A DNA stretch of 64,000 nt from JAFKFJ01 sp963786445. Lineage in GTDB: Bacteria; Pseudomonadota; Alphaproteobacteria; Acetobacterales; Acetobacteraceae. Location: contig CAWAZU010000008.1 in assembly GCA_963786445.1 (NCBI GenBank), forward strand, positions 310,001-374,000, read 5' to 3'. Under the pieces are notes generated by a model, which searched no databases, had not been told where the DNA came from, and was given only the letters and a program-made list of their open reading frames with translations. Positions 51,995-61,206 of the stretch are shown here, one piece after another; the stretch's first letter is position 1; every line of letters starts with the position of its first letter. A program made the position numbers and the translations under genes.

Positions 51995-52903
51995 TTATCC
52001 CCCCTCCGCGGCCGCCACGTTTGGCAGGGCGAGCAGCGCGTGCAGACTTTCCTCCACCGTTCGCCCGCTGGTGTCCACAGTGAAATCGGCGCGGGCATAG
52101 AGCGTCTCGCGGCTCGCCAGGATCGCGCGCAAGTCGTCCATCGCCCGGCGGCTGTCGCGCATCGGCCGCAGATCGCCCTGCTCCTGCACCCGGCGCATGT
52201 GCTCCTCCGGACTCGCCCGCAGCCAGACGCTCGCGCAGCTGTCCAGCAGGAACGCAAAAGTTTCCGTGTCGGCGACGATGCCGCCGCCCGCAGCGATCAC
52301 CAGCTTCGCGTCCTCGCGCACCAGCCGCTGCAAGGCCGCGCGCTCCAGCCGGCGGAACCCTTCCTGCCCATGCACGGCAAAGATGTCGGAGAGCTCCATC
52401 CGCCCCTCGCGCTCCACCTCCCGGTCCAGCTCCACGAAGCCGACGCCGAGCCGCGCCGCCAGCAGGCGCCCGAGCGTGGATTTGCCGGCGCCGCGCAGCC
52501 CGATCAGCGCGATGCGGCGCGTGCGGGTGCGCACGTCCGCGCGGCCGAAGCGGGTTTGCAGCAGCGCGCGCGCCTCGGCGAGCCGCGCTGCCGGCAGTTG
52601 CGCCACGATCTGCTCCAGCAGCAGCCGGTCCATCGACCGCTCCGGGCGTTCGGCCACCAGCTCGTCGGCGGCGATGCCGAGCGCAAGTGCGATCCGGCGG
52701 AGCAGAAGAACGGAAATGTTGCCGTTGCCGGATTCGAGCTGTGCGATGTGACGCTCGGAGACGGCGCTGCGGCGCGCGAGGTCGCGGCGCGTGACGCCGC
52801 GGCGGGCGCGCGCGGTGCGCAGGCGCTGCCCGATCGCCTGCAGGAACGCCCGGTCGCCCGGTTCGCTGTGCGCGCGCTGCGGCGCGCGGTCCTCGACATC
52901 CAT
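51995..52903 (-). CDS. boxR: BoxR/BzdR-like regulator: XRE-type HTH fused to shikimate-kinase-like domain
   Basis: A 302-residue two-domain regulator. The HTH covers residues ~25-80 (RLRTARARRGVTRRDLARRS, then AVSERHIAQLESGNGNISV). The C-terminal part from ~130 resembles shikimate kinase, with an intact Walker A (GLRGAGKSTLGRLLA) and FVELDREVEREG. In BzdR/BoxR this domain binds benzoyl-CoA, which relieves repression. It is transcribed convergently with boxB, so control must act at the promoter upstream of boxC or the hydrolase. ATG 52903. Confidence 0.93.
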   Translation of the reverse strand: MDVEDRAPQRAHSEPGDRAFLQAIGQRLRTARARRGVTRRDLARRSAVSERHIAQLESGNGNISVLLLRRIALALGIAADELVAERPERSMDRLLLEQIVAQLPAARLAEARALLQTRFGRADVRTRTRRIALIGLRGAGKSTLGRLLAARLGVGFVELDREVEREGRMELSDIFAVHGQEGFRRLERAALQRLVREDAKLVIAAGGGIVADTETFAFLLDSCASVWLRASPEEHMRRVQEQGDLRPMRDSRRAMDDLRAILASRETLYARADFTVDTSGRTVEESLHALLALPNVAAAEGG

Positions 52904-53004
52904 CGCGCCATCCTACGCCGTCGGCGGGCGCGACGGGAGCCTGGCAGACGACATGCCCGGGACAGGCATCTGCCCGTCCCGGGCGGTCGGTGCAGCGGCC
53001 CGGA

Positions 53005-54324
53005 CTACTCGCCTTCCGCGCCGATCGCGTAGGCGGTCTCGCCGTGGACGGCGTCGTCGCCCACCTTCAGCGTGGCATCGTCCATGCGCAGCGGCGTCAC
53101 GAACGAGATCAGCGTCAGGATGATGAAGGTCGCGATCACGTTGAAGACGATGATGAACGCCGCGCCATACACCTGCAACAGCAACTGGTGGGCGTTGCCG
53201 TAGAGCAGGCCGGTGACGTTGACGCCGGGCGCGTCCTTGTCGGTGCCGATGTATTCCAGCATGTCCGGGTAGGCCAGGATGCCGGTGAGCAGGCCGCCCA
53301 TCAGCCCGGCGACGCCGTGCGTGGAGAACACGCTCAGCGTGTCGTCCACCCGCATCATCAGTCTCGTCTTCTGCAGCTTGTTCATGCTGTACCAGGGGAT
53401 GATCCCGGCGCAGATGCCGATGATGATGGCGCCCCAGCCGTTGACGTAGCCGGCGCCCGGCGTGATCGCGACCAGGCCCGCGATCATGCCGTTGACCGCG
53501 CCGATGATCGACGGCTTGCCGTAGGTCAGCTTGTCCATCATCGTCCACACCAGCAGCGCCACCGCGGTCGCGATGTTGGTGTTGAGCACCGCCGCCCCGG
53601 CATCGGCGTTGGCGAAATACGGGTCGCCGCCGTTGAACCCGTTCCAGCCGAGCCACAGGATGCCGGCGCCGATCATCGTCACCAGCAGGGAGTTGGGCGG
53701 GAAGTGCTCGCGGTCCTGCTGCAGCCGCGGGCCGACCATCGCCGCGGCGACGAAGCCGGACGTGCCGGCGGCCAGATGGATGACGTAGCCGCCGGAAAAG
53801 TCCGCCACCCCCATGCCGGCGAGCCAGCCGCCGCCCCACAGGCTGAACGCCCCCACGGTATAGACCAGCGTCATCCAGATCGGGCAGAACAGCACCCAGG
53901 CGGTGAAACTCATCCGGCCGAGCACCGAGCCGGCCAGGATGATGACCGTGATGGCGGCGAACACGAACTGGAAGAACACCAGGGTCGCCATCGGGAAGGC
54001 CAGTGCCGGCATGCCCGAGGCCGCGGCGGGTATCGTTGCCTGCCCAGTGGAGAACGCTGCCGACAACGCCAGCATCGGCTTGCCGAGGAATGGAAACCAT
54101 TGCGGGCCGAACGCCATGTTGTAGTCAAAAAGAACCCAGACCACCAGCACCGAGGCGAAGGCGTACACCGCCATGAAGGCCGAGTTGATCGCCCATTTCT
54201 TCTTCACGACACCGCCGTACAGGACGACGAGGCCGGGAATGCTCTGCAAACCGACGAAGGTCGCAGCCGCCAGTTGCCAGGCATTGTCGCCGGTGTCTAG
54301 CCATTTTGGAGACGGTACAAGCAT
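53005..54324 (-). CDS. amt: Ammonium transporter Amt
   Basis: A 439-residue AmtB-family channel with about 11 membrane helices. Family features: VLYGGVVKKKWAINSAFMA, the binding-site DFSGGYVIHLAAGTSGFVAA (Asp and first twin His), LGWNGFNGGDPY, and FSTHGVAGLMGGLLTGIL (second His). There is no obvious cleaved leader. ATG 54324 follows GGGGGAG. No glnK is adjacent, which is unusual; instead a kinase/phosphatase gene is divergently encoded 630 bp away. Confidence 0.94.
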   Translation of the reverse strand: MLVPSPKWLDTGDNAWQLAAATFVGLQSIPGLVVLYGGVVKKKWAINSAFMAVYAFASVLVVWVLFDYNMAFGPQWFPFLGKPMLALSAAFSTGQATIPAAASGMPALAFPMATLVFFQFVFAAITVIILAGSVLGRMSFTAWVLFCPIWMTLVYTVGAFSLWGGGWLAGMGVADFSGGYVIHLAAGTSGFVAAAMVGPRLQQDREHFPPNSLLVTMIGAGILWLGWNGFNGGDPYFANADAGAAVLNTNIATAVALLVWTMMDKLTYGKPSIIGAVNGMIAGLVAITPGAGYVNGWGAIIIGICAGIIPWYSMNKLQKTRLMMRVDDTLSVFSTHGVAGLMGGLLTGILAYPDMLEYIGTDKDAPGVNVTGLLYGNAHQLLLQVYGAAFIIVFNVIATFIILTLISFVTPLRMDDATLKVGDDAVHGETAYAIGAEGE

Positions 54325-54629
54325 AGAGACTCCCCCGTAATGAATCTGTTGCCGATGTCGGCTCCCGATCGTGGCGCCGCGCGCGCGACGCCTGGGACGG
54401 AACCCCGCTCACGCAAGAACCATGCTATGCGGGCGGCAAGCATGGATGGTCCGCGAACGCGGGCAGAAAGCGCCATCATGCATAATAATTGTGCAGACGT
54501 TGTTGCGCGAACCGGGCGATGGTCTTGCGGTGCGGCGCCTCTTGGGCGGACGACGCAGCCGCGACCGGCAATCTTTGCAAAGTGGCGAGAATTGGCTATG
54601 GCTCGGCGCGTCGCCAGGCGGGTTTGCGG
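54325..54629. other. 305-bp divergent intergenic region upstream of amt
   Basis: It separates amt from the small secreted protein gene. The one AT-rich island (54477-54497) holds a TGCA-N9-TGCA site (54479-54495), which has the spacing of the NtrC consensus. A weak sigma-54-like element (minus strand, TAGCATG-N4-TTGCG, 54427-54413) lies between that site and amt, but its -24 element lacks the usual GG. No gene was recognised here. Confidence 0.5.
54479..54495. promoter_or_regulatory. Candidate NtrC-like site upstream of amt
   Basis: TGCA-TAATAATTG-TGCA matches the outer TGCA-N9-TGCA frame of the NtrC consensus TGCACC-N5-GGTGCA; the inner bases do not fit. It is ~155 bp upstream of amt, a normal enhancer distance. 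Confidence 0.35.
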
Positions 54630-54944
54630 ATGATGCTCAACCGGTACATTGCGGCGGTGCTCGCCGCACTGGCAGCTTCCTGGCCGGCAGAAGCCGGCGC
54701 CGACGCGCTCGCGGTCGCCTGCACCAACCCGTACAGTGGGACGACGTGGCAGATCCGCATCGACTACGACCGCAGCACCGTGGACGCGAACCCGGCGCGC
54801 ATCGGCGACGCGACAATCTCCTGGCACGATGCGAAGGACGGCGGCAACTACACGCTCGACCGCGCCTCCGGAGCACTCACCGTCATCGTCGCGTCGAGCA
54901 CCGGCGGCTATTTCCTGCACGATCGCTGCAAGCTGCCGAATTGA
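54630..54944 (+). CDS. Small secreted hypothetical protein
   Basis: A 104-residue protein with a clear signal peptide (LNRYIAAVLAALAASWPAEAGA). The mature part is small, with two Cys (VACTNPYSGTTW and DRCKLPN) that could form a disulfide. It contains IRIDYDRSTVDANPARIGDA, and resembles short periplasmic proteins with no assigned function. Start codons at 54630 or 54633 are equivalent. It ends 10 bp before the kinase/phosphatase gene, so they may be co-transcribed. Confidence 0.6.
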   Translation: MMLNRYIAAVLAALAASWPAEAGADALAVACTNPYSGTTWQIRIDYDRSTVDANPARIGDATISWHDAKDGGNYTLDRASGALTVIVASSTGGYFLHDRCKLPN

Positions 54945-54954
54945 GGCGGCGGCG

Positions 54955-56658
54955 GTGACGGACGGCGCCGTCGATCCGAAGGTCAGCGTCGGCTTCGCCT
55001 CCGAGAGAGGGCCGCGCCAGCGCAACGAGGACTTTGTGGGTGCCGTGGTGGGCGGCACCACGCCGGACGAGCGGCGCGACGTGGCGGCGGCGGTCGCCGA
55101 CGGCATCGGCGGCGCCAAGGGCGGGCGCGTCGCGGCCGAGACCGCGGTGCGCGGCTTCCTCGACGGGTTCTGGGACGTGCCGGAGACCATGGAGGTGCGC
55201 CGGGCCGGGGCAAGCATCCTGGACGCGCTCAACCGCTGGATGCACGCGCAGGGCGGGCAGGATGCCGGGCTGGCGGGCATGGGCTGCACCTTCACCGCCC
55301 TGGTGCTGCGCGGGCGCACCGCGCACCTGCTGCATGTCGGCGACACGCGCGCCTACCGGCTGAGCGGCGACCGCCTGGCGCGGCTGACCAGCGACCATGT
55401 CCGCGAGGGCACCGGACGGTCGCGGCTGCTGGTGCGCGCGCTGGGGATCGAGGCGGAGCTGCGCCTCGACTACGCCGCGCAGCCGATGGCGCTGCACGAC
55501 CGTTTTCTGCTGTGCAGCGACGGCGTCCACGGCTGCCTTGCCGACGAGACCATCGCCGACATGCTGCGCGCGCGCTCGGCCCCCGCCGACGCCAGCCGGG
55601 CACTGGTGGCCGCGGCGCTGGAGGCCGGCAGCACCGACAACTGCACCGCCTTGGTGCTCGACGTGGTCGGGCTGCCGGCGGCGCAATCGGCGGATGTCGG
55701 CGGCGCCGTCATGCGCCTGCCGCTGATCCCGGTGCCGCGCGGCGGCGAGACGATCGACGGGTTCGTGCTCAAGGCGCTGGTCTCCGACGGCCCGTACAGC
55801 CGCCTGTTCGGGGCGGTGGACGAGGTGGCGGGTGGGGCGGTGGTGCTGAAATTCCCGAAACCGCACGTGGCGGCGGTCGCCACGCATCACGCCGCCTTCG
55901 TCCGCGAGGCCTGGGTCGGCACGCGGGTCAACAGCTCCTGGCTCGCCCGCGTCATCGAGCTGCCGCCGGGGCGGCAGACCTGCCTCTACACGGTCATGCC
56001 GCTCTACCAGGGCGAGCTTCTGGAGACGCGGCTGGCGCGGCGGCCCTCGGTCGGGCTGGAAGAGGGCCGCAACATCGCGGTCAAGCTGGCCCGCGCGGTG
56101 GCGGCGCTGCACCGGGCCGGCATCATCCATCGCGACATCAAGCCCGACAACGTGATCCTGGAGGCCGGCGGGTCGCTGAAGCTGCTCGATCTCGGGGTGG
56201 TGCGCCTGCCCGGCCTGGAGGATTTCCCGCCGGCGGACATTCCGGGCACCGCGGCCTACATGGCGCCCGAGATGTTCACCGGCGAGGCCGGCAACGCAGC
56301 GACCGACATTTTTGCGCTCGGCGTGACGATGTTCCGCGCCTTCACCGGCGAGTTTCCCTACGGCAACCCCGACGCCGTCAGCCGCCCGCGCCTGGAGCGG
56401 CCGAAAGAGCTGTCGGCGCTGCGGCCGGATTTGCCGGCGTGGTTGCAGGCGGCGATCGGCCGGGCGATCGCCGCGGTGCCGTCCGAACGCTTTTCCGACG
56501 CGATCGAATTCGCCCACGAGATGGAAGCGGGTCCGGCGGGTGCCGCGCCCTCGGCGCGCCGGCCGCCGACGCTCTACGAGCGTCATCCGTTGCGGTTCTG
56601 GCAGGTGGTGGCGGCGCTGCTGGGCCTGGGGCTGCTCGCCTCGCTGTGGTGGCGCTAG
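54955..56658 (+). CDS. Bifunctional PP2C phosphatase/Ser-Thr protein kinase with C-terminal membrane anchor
   Basis: A 567-residue fusion. Residues ~5-235 form a PP2C phosphatase (RNEDFVGAVVGG; VADGIGGAKGG; LHVGDTRAYRL; CSDGVHGCL; STDNCTALVL). Residues ~255-535 form a Hanks-type kinase: Lys in AVVLKFPKP, HRDIKPDNVILE, DLG in place of DFG (LLDLGVVRLPG), and PGTAAYMAPEMF. A single membrane helix (VVAALLGLGLLASLWW) ends the protein. The GTG start at 54955 follows GAGGCGG. Such fusions occur in nitrogen-assimilation loci of proteobacteria, fitting the divergent amt. The substrate protein is unknown. Confidence 0.88.
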   Translation: MTDGAVDPKVSVGFASERGPRQRNEDFVGAVVGGTTPDERRDVAAAVADGIGGAKGGRVAAETAVRGFLDGFWDVPETMEVRRAGASILDALNRWMHAQGGQDAGLAGMGCTFTALVLRGRTAHLLHVGDTRAYRLSGDRLARLTSDHVREGTGRSRLLVRALGIEAELRLDYAAQPMALHDRFLLCSDGVHGCLADETIADMLRARSAPADASRALVAAALEAGSTDNCTALVLDVVGLPAAQSADVGGAVMRLPLIPVPRGGETIDGFVLKALVSDGPYSRLFGAVDEVAGGAVVLKFPKPHVAAVATHHAAFVREAWVGTRVNSSWLARVIELPPGRQTCLYTVMPLYQGELLETRLARRPSVGLEEGRNIAVKLARAVAALHRAGIIHRDIKPDNVILEAGGSLKLLDLGVVRLPGLEDFPPADIPGTAAYMAPEMFTGEAGNAATDIFALGVTMFRAFTGEFPYGNPDAVSRPRLERPKELSALRPDLPAWLQAAIGRAIAAVPSERFSDAIEFAHEMEAGPAGAAPSARRPPTLYERHPLRFWQVVAALLGLGLLASLWWR

Positions 56659-56776
56659 ACCGGCCGGAGGAAGCCGCTTGTCGGTAACAGGCGGCGGGCG
56701 CAGATTGGCGGTTCACGATGCTTCGATCCGGGCCGTCGCGGCCGGCACCACGCAACGAAACGAGGGGAGAAACACC

Positions 56777-58409
56777 ATGAGGGTCACGGCTTCGGCGTTC
56801 GGTCGCCGCCAATTGCTCGCCGGCGGGGCCGCGATGATGGCGTTGAGCGGCACGCGCCCGGCGCGCGCCGCCGGCGCCGCCGGCCAGTGCGTGCTCGGCG
56901 TCACGCAGGAGGCGGTGAACTTCAACCCGCTGCTCTACGTCAACACCGGCGTCGAGACCTCGGTCGAATACATCGTCTTCGACGCGCCGTGGCAGATCGG
57001 CCCCGACGGCAAGTTCTTTCCCAATCTCGCCGCCGAAATGCCGACGCGCGCCAACGGCGGCATCAGCGCCGACGGCCGCACCTGGACGATCAAGCTGCAT
57101 CCCGGCGTGACCTGGCACGACGGCACGCCGTTCACCTCGGCCGACGTGGCGTTCACGCTGGAGACCATCACCAACCCGAAGAACGTGGTGCGCAGCCGCA
57201 ACGGCCACGAGCATGTCGCGAACTTCGACACGCCCGACGAGCACACGATCCGCATCCAGCTCAAGGACAATTTCGCGCCCTACATCGTGTCGTGGCAGAA
57301 GACCAGCATCATCCCGAAACACATCCTGGCCGGCGTCGCCGACATCAACACGGCACCGTTCAACACGTCGCCGATCGGCACCGGCCCGTACAAGTTCAAG
57401 GAGCGCGTTGCCGGCAGCTACATTTCCTTCACGCCGAACGCGAACTACCACCGCGGCGCGCCGAAGCTCACGTCGCTGGTGCAGAAATACGTGCCCGACC
57501 AGCAGACGCTGTATGCGCAGTTCCAGACCGGCGAGGTCGATATCTACGACCTGCAGGGCATCCCGCCGCTGCTCTACAGCCGTGCCAAGAAGCTGCCCGG
57601 CAGCCAGATCCTGCTCAGCCCGTCGCCGTTCGTCGAGTTCATCTACTTCAACTGCGGCAAGCCGCAGTTCCAGGACAAGGCGGTGCGCAAGGCGATCTAC
57701 ATGGCGATCGACAAGAAGGGCTGGATCGACGCGGTCTATTACGGCGTGCCGCAGCCCACGCTCAGCTATCTGCCGCCGAACCACTGGGCGTACAACAAGA
57801 ACCTGAAAGACCCCGGCTACAACCCCGCACAGGCGGCGGCCATGCTCGATGCCGCCGGCTGGACGGTCGGATCGGACGGCGTGCGCGCCAAGGGCGGCGT
57901 GCGGCTGGCGTTCACGTATGTCCACCACGGCGGGCAACAAGTCGCGCGAGCAGGCGCAGCAGCTCGTGCAGCAGAACCTGAAGAAGATCAACGTCGCGAT
58001 GACGATCAGGAACATGCCGGCCTCGGTCGTGTGGGGCGACTACACGGTGAAGAGCGAGTTCGATACGCTGATGGTCGGCTGGGACCCGCTGCTGTATCCC
58101 GATCCCGACTACAGCGACCGCATCGCGGGCAACATGATTCCGGCCAAGGGCGGCAGCGGATCGAACTACGTGCAGTATCAGAACCCTGAGATCGACGCGC
58201 TGTGCGCGAAGGGCACATCGACGCTGGAACAGGCGGACCGCAAGCCGATCTACGACCGCATCCAGGAGATTCTGCTCGACGACCTGCCGTTCGCGCCGAT
58301 CTTCGCCTACGAGTTGGTGATCGGCGTGAAAGACCGGGTCCACGGCTACGAGATCAACCCGTACACGCCGATCAACTCGTGGAACACCGGCGCGTGGTCG
58401 GTCACCTGA
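56777..58409 (+). CDS. Dipeptide/oligopeptide ABC transporter substrate-binding protein (frameshifted near 57923)
   Basis: About 543 residues of an SBP_bac_5 protein. The signal peptide contains GRRQLLAGGAAMMALSG (Tat-like). Conserved parts are FNPLLYVNTGVETSVEYIV, WTIKLHPGVTWHDGTPFTSADV, and GTGPYKFKERVAGSYISF. The frame breaks after AFTYV; one extra C near 57923 separates it from TTAGNKSREQAQQLVQQNLK (next frame), which runs to the normal C-terminus. ATG follows GAGGGGAGAAA. First gene of a five-gene importer operon. Confidence 0.9.
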
Positions 58410-58434
58410 TGGCAGGCGAGGGGCGGGCCGGCTG

Positions 58435-59391
58435 ATGGCCCGCTACCTGCGCAACCGCATCGGCCAGTCGCTGCTGCTGCTGCTCGGCGTCTCGGTGATC
58501 GGCTTCGCGCTGATGCACCTGGCGCCGGGCGGGCCGCTGGCCATCTACACGCTCAATCCGACCGTCACCGCGCAGGACATCGAGCGCGTGAAGCACGAGT
58601 TCGGCCTCGACCAGCCGGTCTATGTGCAATACGCCAAATGGGCATTCGGATTGCTGACCGGCCATTGGGGCTACAGTTTCTTCGGCGGCCGTCCGGTCGG
58701 CATCATCGTGCTGGAGCGTCTGCCGGCGACGCTGGAGCTGATGGGATCGAGCCTCGTGCTCGCGCTCGTGCTCGGCGTCGGCAGCGGCATCCTCGCGGCG
58801 GTGCGGCGCAACACCATCATCGACTACGCGACCGCGACCGCCGCCATGCTGGCGCTGTCGCTGCCGACGTTCTGGTTCGGTCTGCTCGGCATCTACGTGT
58901 TTGCCCAGACGCTCGGCTGGCTGCCGGCCGGCGGCATCGCCAGCACCGGCGGCGGCGGCATCGTCGATCGGTTGCAGCATCTGCTGCTGCCGATGCTGGT
59001 GCTGGCGTTCGTGCTGGTGGCGCAGTGGAGCCGCTACACGCGCTCGGCGATGCTGGAGATTCTCACGCAGGACTATATGCGCACGGCGCGCGCGAAGGGG
59101 CTCGGGCCGGTGCGCGTGCTGCTCGGCCACGGGCTGCGGGCGGCGCTGGTGCCGCTGGTGACGCTGGCGGGGCTGCAACTGCCGCTGCTGGTCGGCGGCG
59201 CGCTGGTGACCGAGACGGTGTTCAGCTGGCCCGGCATGGGCCTGCTGTTCGTCAATGCGCTCGGCATGCGCGACTATCCGGTGCTGATGGCGATCCTGAT
59301 GGTGGGCGCGCTGGTGGTCGTGCTCGGCAACCTGCTCGCCGACATCCTGGTCGCGCTGATCGACCCGCGCATCAAGCTCGCGCATGTCTGA
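58435..59391 (+). CDS. Dipeptide-type ABC transporter permease (DppB class)
   Basis: A 318-residue permease of the DppB/OppB class with six membrane helices. The N-terminus RNRIGQSLLLLLGVSVIGFAL and LMHLAPGGPLAIYTLNP match the family, as do the EAA region DYMRTARAKGLGPVRVLLGH and GALVTETVFSWPGMGLLF. Starts 26 bp after the binding protein and overlaps the next permease by 8 bp. Confidence 0.93.
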   Translation: MARYLRNRIGQSLLLLLGVSVIGFALMHLAPGGPLAIYTLNPTVTAQDIERVKHEFGLDQPVYVQYAKWAFGLLTGHWGYSFFGGRPVGIIVLERLPATLELMGSSLVLALVLGVGSGILAAVRRNTIIDYATATAAMLALSLPTFWFGLLGIYVFAQTLGWLPAGGIASTGGGGIVDRLQHLLLPMLVLAFVLVAQWSRYTRSAMLEILTQDYMRTARAKGLGPVRVLLGHGLRAALVPLVTLAGLQLPLLVGGALVTETVFSWPGMGLLFVNALGMRDYPVLMAILMVGALVVVLGNLLADILVALIDPRIKLAHV

Positions 59392-60268
59392 CATCCTGCT
59401 GGAGGAGGTCGGCACCCTGCTGCCGCCTGGCCGCCGGCACGTGCTGCGGCGCTTCCTGCGGCATCGGCTGGCGGTGCTCGGCGTGGTGCTGATCGCGCTG
59501 CTCGGCATCGGCGCGGCCGGCGCGCCGTGGCTGGCGCCGCACGATCCCGACGAGATCACGATCTCCAACCGCTACGCGCCGCCGCTGAGTGCCGATCGTC
59601 TGCTCGGCGCCGACGATCTCGGCCGCGACGTGCTGAGCCGGCTGATGTATGCCGGGCGCATCTCGCTTTCGGTCGGCGTGGCGGCGATGCTGGTCACGCT
59701 CGTCGTCGGCTTCGCGGTCGGCGCCTTCGCCGCCTACTATGGCGGCTGGATCGACACGGTGCTGATGCGCCTGACCGACGTGATGCTGTGCTTCCCGAGC
59801 GTGTTCCTGCTGCTGTTCGTCGCCGCCTTCGTCACGCCGAGCCTCGGCAGCATGGCGCTGATGATCGGGCTGACCTGCTGGATGGAGATCGCGCGCATCG
59901 TGCATGCGCAGATCCTGGCGCTGAAATCGGCCGACTTCATCGCCGCCGCCGAGCTGGCCGGCGCGCCGGCGTGGCGCATCGTGGTGCGGCAGATCCTGCC
60001 GAACACGCTGGCGCCGATCCTGGTGGCGGCGACGCTGAACACCGCGAATGCGATCCTGCTGGAGAGCTACATCAGCTTCCTCGGCTACGGCATCCAGCCG
60101 CCGCAGGCGAGCTGGGGCAACATGCTGACCAACGCGCAGAGCGACTTCCAGGTCGATGCGTGGCTCGCGGTATTTCCCGGCCTCGCGATCACGCTCGCCG
60201 TCGCCAGCTTCAACTTCATCGGCGACGGGCTGCGCGATGCGCTCGATCCGCGAGTCCGCGACACGTGA
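59384..60268 (+). CDS. Dipeptide-type ABC transporter permease (DppC class)
   Basis: A 294-residue permease. The OppC N-terminal segment RFLRHRLAVLGVVLIALL precedes the channel, followed by LGADDLGRDVLSRLMYAGRI and the EAA loop DFIAAAELAGAPAWRIVVRQ. The C-terminus FNFIGDGLRDALDPR is diagnostic of this class. It overlaps both the preceding permease and the following ATPase (TGATG). Confidence 0.93.
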   Translation: MSDILLEEVGTLLPPGRRHVLRRFLRHRLAVLGVVLIALLGIGAAGAPWLAPHDPDEITISNRYAPPLSADRLLGADDLGRDVLSRLMYAGRISLSVGVAAMLVTLVVGFAVGAFAAYYGGWIDTVLMRLTDVMLCFPSVFLLLFVAAFVTPSLGSMALMIGLTCWMEIARIVHAQILALKSADFIAAAELAGAPAWRIVVRQILPNTLAPILVAATLNTANAILLESYISFLGYGIQPPQASWGNMLTNAQSDFQVDAWLAVFPGLAITLAVASFNFIGDGLRDALDPRVRDT

Positions 60269-61206
60269 TGCCGCTGCTCGACGTGCGCGACCTCGGCGTC
60301 GCGTTCGGGGCGCTGCGTGCGGTGGATGGCGTTTCCTTCACGGTGATGCCGGGCGAGACGCTGGGGCTGGTCGGCGAGAGCGGCTGCGGCAAGTCCACGA
60401 CCGCGCTCGCGCTGATGCGGCTGCTGCATGGCGCAACGCTGCATGGTGCGGCGCTGTTCGGCGGACGCGACCTGCTGGCGCTCGGCGAGACGGCGATGCG
60501 GCGCGTGCGCGGCGGCGAGATCGCCATGATCTTTCAGGACCCCGTCACCGCGCTGCATCCGCTGATCCGTGTCGGCGAGCAGGTGGCCGAGGCGCTGCGC
60601 GCGCATCGCGACGTCTCGGCGGCGGAGGCGCGCGCGCGGGCGCTCGACCTGTTCCACAAAGTCGGCATCGCGGCGCCCGAGCAGCGGCTGCGCGCCTATC
60701 CGCACGAATTGTCCGGCGGCATGTGCCAGCGCGTGATGATCGCCGCCGCCATCGCCTGCGCGCCGCGCCTGCTGCTCGCTGACGAGCCGACCACCGCGCT
60801 CGACGTGACCGTGCAGGCGCAAATCCTGGAGCTGCTGCAATCGGTTTCGCGCGAGGCCGGGATGGCGGTGATCCTCATCACGCACGATCTCGGCGTGGTC
60901 GCCGGCGCGGCCGACCGGGTGGCGGTGATGTACGCCGGCCGCATCGTCGAGATCGCCGACACGCCGACCTTGTTTGCCGCCCCCGCGCATCCCTACACGC
61001 GCGGCCTGCTCGGCGCGGTGCCGCAGCTCGACCGCGGCTGGGACGAGGAGCTGCCGACCATCCCGGGCAGCGTCGCGACCGCTGCGATGGCGCGCGGCTG
61101 CCGCTTCGCCCCGCGCTGCCCGCTCGCGGCGGACATCTGCCGCGAACCGCCGCCGCTCGCCGCGGTCGCGGACGGCCATCTCGCCGCGTGCTGGAAGGCG
61201 CGATGA
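60268..61206 (+). CDS. Dipeptide-type ABC transporter ATP-binding protein (DppD class)
   Basis: A 312-residue ATPase: Walker A GESGCGKST, signature LSGGMCQRVMIAAAIA, Walker B LLLADEPTTALD, switch ITHDLGVVAGAADRV. The oligopeptide-specific C-terminal region has the Cys cluster RGCRFAPRCPLAADICRE that often binds an Fe-S centre. The ATG overlaps the preceding stop; its own TGA overlaps the next ATG. Confidence 0.93.
   Translation: MPLLDVRDLGVAFGALRAVDGVSFTVMPGETLGLVGESGCGKSTTALALMRLLHGATLHGAALFGGRDLLALGETAMRRVRGGEIAMIFQDPVTALHPLIRVGEQVAEALRAHRDVSAAEARARALDLFHKVGIAAPEQRLRAYPHELSGGMCQRVMIAAAIACAPRLLLADEPTTALDVTVQAQILELLQSVSREAGMAVILITHDLGVVAGAADRVAVMYAGRIVEIADTPTLFAAPAHPYTRGLLGAVPQLDRGWDEELPTIPGSVATAAMARGCRFAPRCPLAADICREPPPLAAVADGHLAACWKAR

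Noticed and set aside
54413..54427. Sigma-54 promoter for amt
   Set aside because: TAGCATG-N4-TTGCG lacks the nearly invariant GG of the -24 element; kept only as a remark.
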